This document shows, one piece after another, positions 1 through 8,402 of a DNA stretch of 64,000 bases. Numbering within the stretch: the stretch's first letter is position 1; every line of letters begins with the position of its first letter. The stretch is from JBDIAG01 sp047974565 (GTDB lineage: Bacteria; Actinomycetota; Actinomycetes; Actinomycetales; CAWJMD01), in contig JBKECN010000073.1 in assembly GCA_047974565.1 (NCBI GenBank), positions 60,964-124,963 on the forward strand. Reading direction: 5' to 3'. The translations under genes were made by a program, and so were the position numbers. The notes beneath the pieces were generated by a model. That model had not been told where the DNA came from, made no database searches, and saw nothing but the letters and a program-made list of their open reading frames with translations.

Positions 1-96
1 CCGGGCCGTCCGCCGGCCGTGAGTGGCGGCTTCTGCGGGTGGAGGACTGACGCGGCCCCACACTGCGGGAGGGCGCACCTGCGCTAAACCGCTGCC

Positions 97-113
97 AGGC
101 AATGACTTTGCCT
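97..113. promoter_or_regulatory. Small inverted repeat upstream of the HEPN-dnaE2 genes
   Basis: AGGCAA and TTGCCT form a perfect 6-bp inverted repeat with a 5-nt spacer, about 100 nt before the first gene. It could be a protein-binding site. It does not resemble the actinobacterial LexA box (CGAAC-N4-GTTCG), and I saw no such box before the mutagenesis genes. Bases 1-210 otherwise hold no convincing gene. One frame open from the window edge stops at 49 and could be the last codons of an upstream gene, but it is too short to judge. Confidence 0.25.
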
Positions 114-210
114 CATTTCGACAGGAAATCAGCACGTCAGTCGAGAGCCTGACCCCAGTCAAACTCGGCCGGAACCCCGGGCCGGGAGAACCTCACGAAG
201 GAGAGTGACG

Positions 211-777
211 ATGAGTGTTTCGTTGTACACCGGTTCGTCGTGTACCGGCCGCGACCTTGATCGGATGCCGGTGCGCACCCACCCCGCCTGGGTGCCGTGC
301 GCCGGTGATCGTGGACCCGATGCCGGACGGCCCGGCCCGGGGACGGGGGCGGGTCGGCCGGGGTGGAGCGGGCCCACGGGCCGGGCCGGGTATCCGCCGG
401 TGATGGTGTCCGCGGCTCAGTTGCTCCGGCGTTGCGAGGAGAGTCTTCGGGCCGCCGAGCGGCTCACCGATCCCGCGCAGCGGTACTGCGCCGCACACCT
501 GGCCGCGATCCGGGCGGCGGCGGCTGTGCTCGCCGTGCGTGGCCGTCCACGTCGTGGCTCGGGCGCGCTGAACGTCTGGGAGGTGTTGCCCCGGGTGGCA
601 CCCGAACTACGCGAGTGGGCCGTGTTCTACTCCGACAGCGCGGTCCGGCGCGCGGCGGTGGAGGCGGGCAGGTCGATCGTGGTGACCCAGCGCGACGCCG
701 ACGATCTGTGTCGCCAGACCGAGGGCTTCGCCCGGCTGGTGGCGCAGGAGCTCGGTCTGCTCGGCCTGACGGCCTGA
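211..777 (+). CDS. SAV_6107-type HEPN domain protein
   Basis: A 188-aa protein. Its C-terminal two thirds are alpha-helical and resemble the SAV_6107 HEPN family found beside dnaE2 in actinomycetes, with conserved stretches such as AAHLAAIRAAAAVLA, the VWEVLPRVAPELREWA region and a closing FARLVAQELGL. The first 60 residues are Gly/Pro/Arg-rich and probably flexible. ATG at 211 is preferred over GTG at 205 because AAGGAG lies 7 nt upstream of it. The gene ends 23 nt before dnaE2, so the two are probably cotranscribed. HEPN domains are often RNases or nucleotide-binding helpers, but I cannot point to an R-x4-6-H catalytic motif, so the role is unknown. A link to translesion synthesis is inferred from position only. 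Confidence 0.75.
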   Translation: MSVSLYTGSSCTGRDLDRMPVRTHPAWVPCAGDRGPDAGRPGPGTGAGRPGWSGPTGRAGYPPVMVSAAQLLRRCEESLRAAERLTDPAQRYCAAHLAAIRAAAAVLAVRGRPRRGSGALNVWEVLPRVAPELREWAVFYSDSAVRRAAVEAGRSIVVTQRDADDLCRQTEGFARLVAQELGLLGLTA

Positions 778-800
778 GGCCGAAAGGGCTGGACGTCTCG

Positions 801-3800
801 ATGAGCTTCACCCACCTGCATGTGGCTTCGGGGTACTCCATGCAGTACGGAGCCTCGAGTCCGGCGGCCCTGGTGCAACGGGCCGCCGAGCTCGGGCTGC
901 CTCGGATGGCGCTGACCGACCGGGACGGTCTCTACGGCGCGGTGAAGTTCGTCTCGGCGGCGAGCGCCGCAGGCATCGCCCCGATCCTCGGGGTCGACCT
1001 GGCGGTGCAGGCCAGCGGACTTCTCGCCGGGTTGCCCGCCTGGGCCGATCCGGCTGCGGCTGCGGCGGCCAGCCTGGCTCGGGGAGCGCCGGTGCGTGGC
1101 GGTGGGGTGGTGGACCCGCGTCACGCCCGGGTGGTGGTGCTGGCCCACTCGAGCCGATCCGGCTCTGCTCGGGTGGACACCGACCGGGGCCGGGTGGCCC
1201 CAGGCTGGTCGGCGTTGTGCCGACTGGTCTCGGGCACCCACCTGCGGGCAGATCGTGGGGAGCCGGTGGCCACCACCGGGCTGATCGCCGCCCATGCCGC
1301 GGCCGAGCACCTGCCGGGCGAGTCGCGGCCGGGCGATCCCGGCGCCCTCACCGTGCTGCTCGGCCCGTCATCGGAGCTGGGTCGGGCGGTGCTGGCGCGT
1401 CGGCTCGATCTGGCGCGTGCGGTGCTGGCGCACTGGTATGACGCGGTGCCCCTGGGCGCGCTGGCGATCGAGGTGGTCTGCCACGACGGGCCCGCCAGTT
1501 CACCGGCCAGTCTCGCGCACGCCGCCAGGATGCTCGGTTTCGCCCGCGAGGTGGGGATGCCCGCGGTACTCACCATGGCGGTGCGGTATGCCACCCCCGA
1601 GGGGGCGGCTACCGCGGATCTGCTCGACGCCGCCCGTCGGCTGGTGCCACTGGGTACCCGGCACCTCGACCGCACCACGTCCGCGGGTTACCTGACCTCG
1701 GTCACCCAGATGGCCCAGCTGGCCGAGCGGATCGTCACCGCCGCCGGGCTCGGGGCCCAGGCCGTCACCGACCTGCTGGGCGAGACCGAGCGCCTGGCCG
1801 ATCGGTGCCAGCTCGATCCCGGCACCGATCTCGGCATCGGTGAGGTGCACCTGCCCGAGCCATGGGTTGTCACCCGGGGGGTGGCCACCAGCACGCACCA
1901 GGCGGATGTCGAGTTGCGTCGCCGGTGCGAGGCTGCGGTCGACCGTCGCTATCCGGGGGCCTCACCGTCCCGGCTGGCCGTGGTGCGAGATCGCCTGAAC
2001 GAGGAGTTGGCCACCATCGCCGGGCTGGGCTATCCCACGTACTTCCTCACCGTGGCCGAGGTGTGCCAGTTGATCCGCGAGCGCGGGGTCCGGGTGGCCG
2101 CTCGGGGCTCGGGTGCGGGCAGCCTGGTCAATCACCTGCTCGGGATCTCCGGGGTGGAGCCGATCGACCTCGGCCTGTTGATGGAACGGTTCTGTACCCC
2201 GCTGCGAGCCGAGCTGCCAGACATCGACATCGACGTGGAGTCCGCGCGCCGCACCGAGATCTACGAGTGGATCCTTGATCGCTTCGGTGGGCAGCGGGTC
2301 AGCTGTGTCTCGATGATGGACACCTACCGGGTCCGGCATGCCATCCGTGACGTGGGTGCGGCCCTCGGTCTGCCGCCCTCCGAGATCGACACGATCGCCA
2401 CCGCCTTCCCGCACATCCGGGCCCGGGACGTGCGTTCGGCCTTGGCTGAACTGCCCGAGCTGGGGCGCAGCGGGCTCACCGCGCCGCGGTATCGGCTGCT
2501 CTTCGATCTGGTCGAACGGCTCGACGGCCTGCCCCGGCACATCGCCGTGCATCCCTGCGGGGTGCTGCTCGGTAACGCCGGCCTGCTGGACCGCACTCCG
2601 GTGGAGGCCAGCTGGCAGGGCTTCCCGATGAGCCAGTTCGACAAGGATGACGTGGAGGTGCTCGGGCTGCTCAAGCTGGACGTGCTCGGCATCCGGATGC
2701 AGTCCGCGATGGCCCACGCCGTCTCGGAGGTGACCAGGGTAGACGGTGCGCAGGCGGTCACGGCCGGCAACCACCCGGGCTGGGCCACCCAGGAGGTCGG
2801 TTATCTCGATCCGCAGACCGGCGAGATCGAGTTGGACGCGGTGCCTCTGGACGACGAGACCACCTTCCGGTTGATCCGCTCCGCCCATACCCTGGGGTGC
2901 TTCCAGATCGAATCGCCCGGTCAGCGTGAGTTGGTCGGCAAGTTTGCCCCGCAGAACTTCACCGACCTCATCATCGACATCTCGTTGTTCCGGCCCGGGC
3001 CGGTCAAGTCCGACATGATCACCCCGTTTCTGCGGGCCCGGCAGGGCTGGTCGCAGGCCAGTTACCTGCACGAGAGCCTCATCGCGGCCTTGGAGGAGAC
3101 CCGGGGTGTGGTGGTCTTCCACGAGCAGGTGATCCGGATCGTCGGCGAGGTGGCCGGCGTCCCGCTCGATCGGGCCGACGAGGTGCGAAGGTCGATGGGC
3201 AGCACCGACGGTCAGCAGGAGGTGCAGGCCTGGTTGCGGCCCCGAGCGGCCGAGCGGGGGTACACCGAGGATGAGATCGACCAGATCTGGGCGGTGCTCA
3301 CTGCGTTCGCCTCCTTCGGGTTCTGCAAGGCCCACGCCGCCGCCTTCGCGCTGCCGACCTATCAGTCCGCCTGGCTCAAGGCCCATCACCCGGCCGCTTT
3401 TCTTGCCGGGGTGCTCACCCACGACCCGGGTATGTACCCCAAGCGGCTCATCCTCGATGACGCACGGAATCTGGGCATCAGCGTCCTCGGCCTGGACGTC
3501 AACCGTTCCCAGGGTGAGTACCGGGTCGAACTGCTGGAGGGCGAGTCCGATCCGGTGCGGGGCGAACTCGCCGATCCGGAGCGGGTACCGGTGTCTGAGC
3601 GGGCACCAAAACCAACACCAGCACCAGCACCAGGATCAGAACCAGCACCAGAACCAGAACCAGAACCAGAACCACCAGCACCAGAGCCGGCCGGGCAGGA
3701 TGAGTCGGGACGGCATGAGCGCACGCTGCACCCCATGCAGGCGGTCACCGACAGCGAGCAGATGCGTTACGACTCCTGGGTTCCCGATGGCTCCGGTTAT

Positions 3801-5255
3801 GGCATCCGGCTGGCCCTGTCCGATGTCAAGGGCATCAGCGCGGCCGAGGTGAACCGGATCGTGGCCGGCCAGCCCTACGTCTCATTGGCCGACTTCTGGC
3901 ACCGGGCCCGGGCCAGTCGTCCGATCGTGGAGAACCTCGTGCTGGCCGGAGCCTTCGACTCCCTCTACGGCCTGGGAGCTGGGCTGTCGGTGCGGCCGCG
4001 GGGCAGGCCGACCCACCGTGACCTGTTGCTCCAGGTGGCCGACTTGGATCGCTGGTCGAGATCGGTGCTCGGCTCGCGTACCGCCAGAGGGCGAAACCGA
4101 CCCACTTCGGTGGTGGTGGGCGATGGCAGCACCGTGATGGGTGACGAGGTCGTGCATCTCGACCCGTCGTCCGCTGCGGCCCGGCAGTCCCAGGCAGCCG
4201 CCCCGGTTCCCCACGCGTCGCACCTGCAGGTGCAGACCGCACTCGATCTGGCGGATGCTCCCGAGCAGGCCACTCCCAGTGGATTGCCCGAGTTCACCGC
4301 AGCCGAACGGGTGCGGGCCGAGTTGGAGATCCTCGGCCTGGACGCCAGCTCTCATCTGGTGCGGTTCTACCTGCCGATGCTGCGAGATCTGGGAGTGGTG
4401 CCGTCCCGGACCCTGCTGGCTCAGCGCAGCCGTAGTGAGCTGCTGGTCGCCGGGGTCAAGGTGGCTACCCAGACCCCGCCGATCCGCTCCGGTAGGCGGG
4501 TGGTCTTCCTGACCCTGGACGACTCCACCGGCCCGGTCGATGCCACCTTCTTCGAGGACGTTCAAGGCCCTTATGCGGCAACTGTTTTCGGATCATGGCT
4601 GTTGCTGGTCAGGGGGGAGTTGCGTCGCACCGGGCCGCGAGGTGCGTCATTGCGGGCCACGGGCGCCTGGGATCTGTCGGTTCTCTGGGAGACGTGGTGC
4701 TCGGGTGGGCGACAGGCCGTACGTGGCCTGATGGAGCCGGTCGAGGAGGTTCTGACCCGGCCGCGTCGCGACGATCCGGGTCGTGTCCGCCAGGCGAGCA
4801 GCGCGCCGACCGCGGTGTTCCAGCGGGACGAGGGCCCGGCCCGGGTCTACGGAGTCGAACGGGATGACGGCCATACCCGTGGCCCGGTCGATGCCCAGGG
4901 CCCGGAGGAGGAGCGGGCTGCGGCGGCGCGGCTGAGGCAACTCATTGCGGCCCGAGCCGGTGACCCACCCGTCGACCCGCCGGTCTGGCCGGACGCTCCC
5001 GGACGCTCCGGTTCCCCGTCCCGCAGTGAGCCGTCCCGCAGTGAGCCGTCCCGTAGCGGGCAGAGCCAGCCCGAACCCGTTGCCGCACAGCCCGGCAGGC
5101 GTCGAGTGCTGGTTCACGCGAGTGGCTTTCGCCAGTCGCCCTATGCCGACCTGCAGCCTCCGGGGGGTGATGTGCGCTCCACCCGTACTCAGGCCAGTGG
5201 CAGGCCTGCTCCACGGGCCCTGTGGCACGCGAGCCCGGGAAGCTCGGGCCGATGA
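801..5255 (+). CDS. dnaE2: DnaE2-type error-prone DNA polymerase III alpha subunit
   Basis: A C-family polymerase of 1484 aa. The N-terminus is a PHP domain (FTHLHVASGYSMQYGA, then LTDRDGLYGAVKF). The palm domain has PDIDIDVE near residue 473, bearing the catalytic aspartates. The later block around FRPGPVKSDM and GFCKAHAAAFALPTYQSAWLKA is typical of DnaE2. An OB-fold follows at about 1215-1280. DnaE2 usually performs mutagenic translesion synthesis with ImuA/ImuB, and no imuB is visible in the window. The protein is longer than the usual 1050-1180 aa. It carries a Pro/Glu-rich insert at about 935-963, encoded by CCAGAA/CCAGCA-type repeats, and a disordered C-terminal tail of about 190 aa with SRSEP repeats. 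The frame is open upstream to 363, but ATG 801 begins the PHP domain and directly follows the HEPN gene. Confidence 0.9.
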   Translation: MSFTHLHVASGYSMQYGASSPAALVQRAAELGLPRMALTDRDGLYGAVKFVSAASAAGIAPILGVDLAVQASGLLAGLPAWADPAAAAAASLARGAPVRGGGVVDPRHARVVVLAHSSRSGSARVDTDRGRVAPGWSALCRLVSGTHLRADRGEPVATTGLIAAHAAAEHLPGESRPGDPGALTVLLGPSSELGRAVLARRLDLARAVLAHWYDAVPLGALAIEVVCHDGPASSPASLAHAARMLGFAREVGMPAVLTMAVRYATPEGAATADLLDAARRLVPLGTRHLDRTTSAGYLTSVTQMAQLAERIVTAAGLGAQAVTDLLGETERLADRCQLDPGTDLGIGEVHLPEPWVVTRGVATSTHQADVELRRRCEAAVDRRYPGASPSRLAVVRDRLNEELATIAGLGYPTYFLTVAEVCQLIRERGVRVAARGSGAGSLVNHLLGISGVEPIDLGLLMERFCTPLRAELPDIDIDVESARRTEIYEWILDRFGGQRVSCVSMMDTYRVRHAIRDVGAALGLPPSEIDTIATAFPHIRARDVRSALAELPELGRSGLTAPRYRLLFDLVERLDGLPRHIAVHPCGVLLGNAGLLDRTPVEASWQGFPMSQFDKDDVEVLGLLKLDVLGIRMQSAMAHAVSEVTRVDGAQAVTAGNHPGWATQEVGYLDPQTGEIELDAVPLDDETTFRLIRSAHTLGCFQIESPGQRELVGKFAPQNFTDLIIDISLFRPGPVKSDMITPFLRARQGWSQASYLHESLIAALEETRGVVVFHEQVIRIVGEVAGVPLDRADEVRRSMGSTDGQQEVQAWLRPRAAERGYTEDEIDQIWAVLTAFASFGFCKAHAAAFALPTYQSAWLKAHHPAAFLAGVLTHDPGMYPKRLILDDARNLGISVLGLDVNRSQGEYRVELLEGESDPVRGELADPERVPVSERAPKPTPAPAPGSEPAPEPEPEPEPPAPEPAGQDESGRHERTLHPMQAVTDSEQMRYDSWVPDGSGYGIRLALSDVKGISAAEVNRIVAGQPYVSLADFWHRARASRPIVENLVLAGAFDSLYGLGAGLSVRPRGRPTHRDLLLQVADLDRWSRSVLGSRTARGRNRPTSVVVGDGSTVMGDEVVHLDPSSAAARQSQAAAPVPHASHLQVQTALDLADAPEQATPSGLPEFTAAERVRAELEILGLDASSHLVRFYLPMLRDLGVVPSRTLLAQRSRSELLVAGVKVATQTPPIRSGRRVVFLTLDDSTGPVDATFFEDVQGPYAATVFGSWLLLVRGELRRTGPRGASLRATGAWDLSVLWETWCSGGRQAVRGLMEPVEEVLTRPRRDDPGRVRQASSAPTAVFQRDEGPARVYGVERDDGHTRGPVDAQGPEEERAAAARLRQLIAARAGDPPVDPPVWPDAPGRSGSPSRSEPSRSEPSRSGQSQPEPVAAQPGRRRVLVHASGFRQSPYADLQPPGGDVRSTRTQASGRPAPRALWHASPGSSGR

Positions 5256-5313
5256 CGGGCAAGCTCGGGTCGATGACGGGCAAGCTCAGGTCGATGACGG
5301 GCGAACTCAGGCT
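5251..5313 (+). repeat. Three 21-bp tandem repeats across the dnaE2 stop codon
   Basis: Three copies of a 21-bp unit beginning GATGACGGGCAAGCTC run at 5251-5271, 5272-5292 and 5293-5313. The first copy contains the dnaE2 stop codon, so the others are non-coding leftovers. The unit length is a multiple of three, so gain or loss upstream of the stop would keep frame. Confidence 0.85.
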
Positions 5314-5364
5314 GGTGAGGGGCGAGTTCGGGCCGGTCATCCGGGGCCGGGCGGAGCCTGCGGG

Positions 5365-5370
5365 TAGGCT
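5365..5370 (+). promoter_or_regulatory. Possible -10 box of the methyltransferase gene
   Basis: TAGGCT fits the actinobacterial TANNNT -10 consensus and lies 69 nt before the GTG start. No good -35 hexamer is visible 16-18 nt upstream, so this is weak. Confidence 0.3.
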
Positions 5371-5439
5371 GGGCCGGACACGACGATCGCGTCTCAGGCC
5401 CACGGCAGTGCTCGTGCGTCCGCGTCCCTTGGAGGTTGC

Positions 5440-6237
5440 GTGGAGAGTCCCGCAGTGCTCGCGGCCGGCATCGACCGGTTGCTTGCCGGCAGCCACCTGC
5501 CCTCCACGCACGGCCCGCAGGAGACTCCCGGAGCGGAGTCCGGCCCCGACGCTGCGCGTGCCGATGCCGGGAATGAGTTCGGAGTGCGTCAGGTGCTCGA
5601 TCTGGGTGGTGGCACCGGGGGGCAGGCGGTTCGCCTGGCCAAGCTCGGCCACCACGTCACCGTCGTCGATCCGAGCGCAGACGCCTTGGCGATCCTGGCC
5701 CGGCGGGTTCGCGACGAGGGCCTGGAACAGGTTCTGCGTGGCGTGCAAGGCGACGCGGAGGACTTGGCGAGTGTCATCGCCGACGACAGCATCGATCTTG
5801 TGCTCTGTCACGGGGTGCTGGAGGTGGTCGACGACCCGCGGGCCGCGCTGCGCTCGGTTCACCGGGTGCTGCACTCGGGCGGGATGCTCAGCCTGGTCGT
5901 CTCCCAACGTGACGCCGCGGTGCTCTCCCGTGTCGTGGCCGGTCAGATCCGGGCCGCTCGGCAACTGCTGCAGGATCCGGACGGTCGGTGGGGGCCCGGC
6001 GACCCGCTGCAGCGCCGCTTCACCGGTCCCGGTCTGGACGACCTGCTCGCCGAAACCGGTTTCGAGGTGCTCGGTAGCGAGGGCATCCGCCCCTTCAGCG
6101 ACCTGGTGCCCTATGCGGCCATCGCCGACGACCCCTCCGCGATGGTCGACCTCGCCACGCTCGAGGAGATCGCCGCCACCGTCCCGGCCCTGCGGGCCGT
6201 GGCCGGCCATCTGCATGTGCACGCCAGCCCACGCTGA
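5440..6237 (+). CDS. Class I SAM-dependent methyltransferase
   Basis: A 265-aa protein with a Rossmann-fold methyltransferase core: motif I VLDLGGGTGGQAVRLA (about residues 48-63), the acidic residue of motif II in VTVVDPS, and motif IV DLVLCHGVLEVVDD. It resembles the CmoA/CmoM-like group, but the substrate cannot be read from sequence. GTG 5440 follows GGAGG at 5431-5435. The gene lies upstream of dinB and the mraZ region, an order that recurs in actinomycete chromosomes, so it is likely conserved rather than acquired. Confidence 0.8.
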   Translation: MESPAVLAAGIDRLLAGSHLPSTHGPQETPGAESGPDAARADAGNEFGVRQVLDLGGGTGGQAVRLAKLGHHVTVVDPSADALAILARRVRDEGLEQVLRGVQGDAEDLASVIADDSIDLVLCHGVLEVVDDPRAALRSVHRVLHSGGMLSLVVSQRDAAVLSRVVAGQIRAARQLLQDPDGRWGPGDPLQRRFTGPGLDDLLAETGFEVLGSEGIRPFSDLVPYAAIADDPSAMVDLATLEEIAATVPALRAVAGHLHVHASPR

Positions 6238-6312
6238 CCGAGGTATGCCAGCCCGAGGTATGCCAACCCGCGCCGACCGACGGGTGTCGGTGGGGTCTGC
6301 GAAGGTGGGCCG

Positions 6313-7590
6313 GTGACCCGAAGCCAGTTGGACCGTGGGGATGCCGGGGAGGCATCGCACCTGTCCGGCGACGACACCGGCTGTCACATCCTGCATGTCG
6401 ACATGGATGCCTTCTACGCCTCGGTCGAGTTGATCGAGCGTCCGCACCTGCGTGGTCAGCCTGTCATCGTCGGCGGTGGCGGGCGCAGCGTCGTGCTGTC
6501 GGCGACCTATGAGGCGCGTCGGCTGGGGGTGCATTCGGCGATGCCGATGTCACGGGCTCGCCGTCTCGCGCCCACCGCCCATGTCATCAGCCCGAGCCAT
6601 GGGCGGTACAGCGAGGTGTCGGCCGGAGTGATGCAGGTGTTCGGTTCCATCACCCCGGCGGTGGAGCCGCTCAGTCTCGACGAGGCATTTCTCGATGTCA
6701 CCGGGGCGATCCGGCGGCTCGGCTCGCCCCGGCAGATCGCCGAGTTGATCCGGGCCAGGGTCGCGGCCGAGCAGCGGATCACCTGCTCGGTGGGAGTGGC
6801 CGGCACGAAGTTCGTGGCCAAGCTCGCCTCGTCTCGGTGCAAACCCGACGGTCTGCTCGTGGTCCCCGCCGACGAGACCATCGACTACCTGCACCCATTG
6901 CCGGTCACCGCGCTGTGGGGAGTGGGGGAGAAGACGGCCGACCGGCTCGAACGGCTCGGGCTGCGCACGATCGGTCAACTGGCCCACACCCCGCTGACGA
7001 CTCTGCAACGCAGCCTCGGCCCGGCCGCGGGGCGGCACCTGCATGATCTGGCCTGGGGGCTCGACCCACGCAGGGTGGTGAGTGAGCAGGCCGAGAAGAG
7101 CATCGGTGCCGAGGAGACCTTCGGCACGGACGTCGACGACGCGCAGGTGCTGACCCGGGAGATTCTGCGGCTCAGTGACCGCACCGCGCGGCGCCTGCGG
7201 GCTGCCGGGTGCGCCGGGCGCACCGTCACCCTGAAGGTGCGGTTCGCCGACTTCACCACGATCACTCGCTCCAAGCGGCTCCGGGAGCCGACTGATCTGG
7301 CCCGCGACATCAACGCGTGTGCCCGTTCGCTCTTCGACGCCCTGCGCCTGGAGCGGGCCCGGGTCCGGCTCATCGGAGTGCGGGTCGAGGGCATCGTCGA
7401 AGGCGGCGTGCAGGCCCATCAACTCGCCATCGGAGAGCGGCCGCAAGGCTGGCGCGAGGCCGAGCGGGCCAGCGATCGAGCGGTTGCCCGGTTCGGTCCG
7501 CGCAGCGTCCGCCCAGCCAGTCTGCTGGCGGCGGAGTCGGCCCGGTCACGGCCCAGCCCGCCGGTCGACGGTGCCCCACCTCCCGAATGA
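6313..7590 (+). CDS. dinB: DNA polymerase IV (Y-family)
   Basis: A Y-family translesion polymerase of 425 aa. The palm has HVDMDAFYASVE (first metal-binding aspartate, near residue 30) and PLSLDEAFLDVT (second acidic pair). The thumb region includes LWGVGEKTADRLERLG, a helix-hairpin-helix, and a little-finger domain follows. No recognisable beta-clamp-binding peptide is apparent in the Arg/Pro-rich tail. GTG 6313 gives the normal N-terminus plus about 28 extra residues. The 75-nt gap before it holds two copies of a 15-bp repeat (6241-6255 and 6256-6270). Together with dnaE2 upstream this makes two mutagenic polymerases in 7 kb. Neither has a visible LexA box. Confidence 0.95.
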   Translation: MTRSQLDRGDAGEASHLSGDDTGCHILHVDMDAFYASVELIERPHLRGQPVIVGGGGRSVVLSATYEARRLGVHSAMPMSRARRLAPTAHVISPSHGRYSEVSAGVMQVFGSITPAVEPLSLDEAFLDVTGAIRRLGSPRQIAELIRARVAAEQRITCSVGVAGTKFVAKLASSRCKPDGLLVVPADETIDYLHPLPVTALWGVGEKTADRLERLGLRTIGQLAHTPLTTLQRSLGPAAGRHLHDLAWGLDPRRVVSEQAEKSIGAEETFGTDVDDAQVLTREILRLSDRTARRLRAAGCAGRTVTLKVRFADFTTITRSKRLREPTDLARDINACARSLFDALRLERARVRLIGVRVEGIVEGGVQAHQLAIGERPQGWREAERASDRAVARFGPRSVRPASLLAAESARSRPSPPVDGAPPPE

Positions 7591-7710
7591 GCGGGCCAGG
7601 CTCCGCGAGACGTCGCGTCACTGCTCGACACGAGCGAGTTGTCTGCGCTCGATCGCTGGGGCTGAAGGTCGCCTCGACACTGGCGGCAGAGAGATGGCGG
7701 CAGAGAGACG

Positions 7711-7740
7711 ATGGTCGCGACCACGAAGGGTCGCGACCAT
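7711..7740. terminator. Perfect hairpin between convergent dinB and DUF3040 genes
   Basis: ATGGTCGCGACC and its exact reverse complement form a 12-bp stem with a 6-nt loop, midway in the 210-bp gap between two convergent genes. There is no T-run, as is common in high-GC actinobacteria. A bidirectional terminator is the simplest reading. Confidence 0.65.
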
Positions 7741-7800
7741 GGATGAACCCGGATTGGCCCACCTCGGGCAGGCCATCATCGACGGCCCGCAGGCCGGGTT

Positions 7801-8190
7801 CTAGTTCTGCTGCTCTCCGCGCCGACGGTCCCAGCGCTGCTCGAGCCGGTTGTACAGAGCGTCGCCGCCGGAACGCGACGATCGGCCTTGGCCGCTGGAA
7901 CGAGCGCTCTGCTGTTGACCGGCCGGGGCCGCCGGCCGGGAGATGCCGTAGTACACCCCGGACAGTGCCAAGAGGAAGCCCGGCACCGCCAGCAGCGGCC
8001 AGCGCTGCGAGACGGCTACGACGATGAGCACAAGACCGACGACGAGGCTGACGGCCGCGATGGCCATCCGCTTGCCACTACGCGCGCCCGAGCGGGCGCC
8101 ACGCATGGCAGAAGCAAACCGAGGGTCCTCGGCAACCAGTTGTTGCTCCATCTGCGAAAGCAACTTCTGTTCGTGCTCCGATAAAGGCAC
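7801..8190 (-). CDS. DUF3040 small membrane protein
   Basis: A 129-aa protein. It opens with PLSEHEQKLLSQMEQQLVAEDPRFASAM, the signature of DUF3040. Two adjacent transmembrane segments follow (about residues 43-62 and 66-84), then a Gln/Ser/Arg-rich soluble tail. The family is actinobacterial and commonly lies near dinB and mraZ, as here. Its role is unknown. GTG 8190 is chosen because it gives the conserved VPLSEHE start and has a purine-rich stretch upstream. The longer frame to 8226 adds residues foreign to the family. Confidence 0.85.
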   Translation of the reverse strand: MPLSEHEQKLLSQMEQQLVAEDPRFASAMRGARSGARSGKRMAIAAVSLVVGLVLIVVAVSQRWPLLAVPGFLLALSGVYYGISRPAAPAGQQQSARSSGQGRSSRSGGDALYNRLEQRWDRRRGEQQN

Positions 8191-8402
8191 GTCGCACCCC
8201 TTCCCACCATGCTCGCCCGGGGCCAACCACCCGGGCTGTGTCTAAGCGTACGACCCCGGGGCCAGCCCTGCGCACCGGAGACCAGGATTCGGTTGGAAAT
8301 GTCAAGGAACCACGCCGACGGCGTGCTCCCCGGAACCGTCGAACCTACCTCCTCAGATCCATAACGATACGCGTCGCAGGTTCGTTCCGGCAGGGGAGGC
8401 TG

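Noticed and set aside
205..211. GTG 205 as start of the HEPN gene
   Set aside because: It lies only 1 nt after the AAGGAG site, whereas ATG 211 has proper spacing.
363..800. Extension of the dnaE2 frame upstream of 801
   Set aside because: It runs through the HEPN gene in another frame. DnaE2 homologues begin with the PHP motif at 801.
1962..3422. 486-codon minus-strand frame opposite dnaE2
   Set aside because: It is a GC-driven shadow of dnaE2, with no recognisable domain and His/Asp/Gln/Gly-rich nonsense.
4942..6534. 530-codon minus-strand frame over the dnaE2 end and methyltransferase
   Set aside because: No domain and opposite to two clear genes; it includes the tandem repeat.
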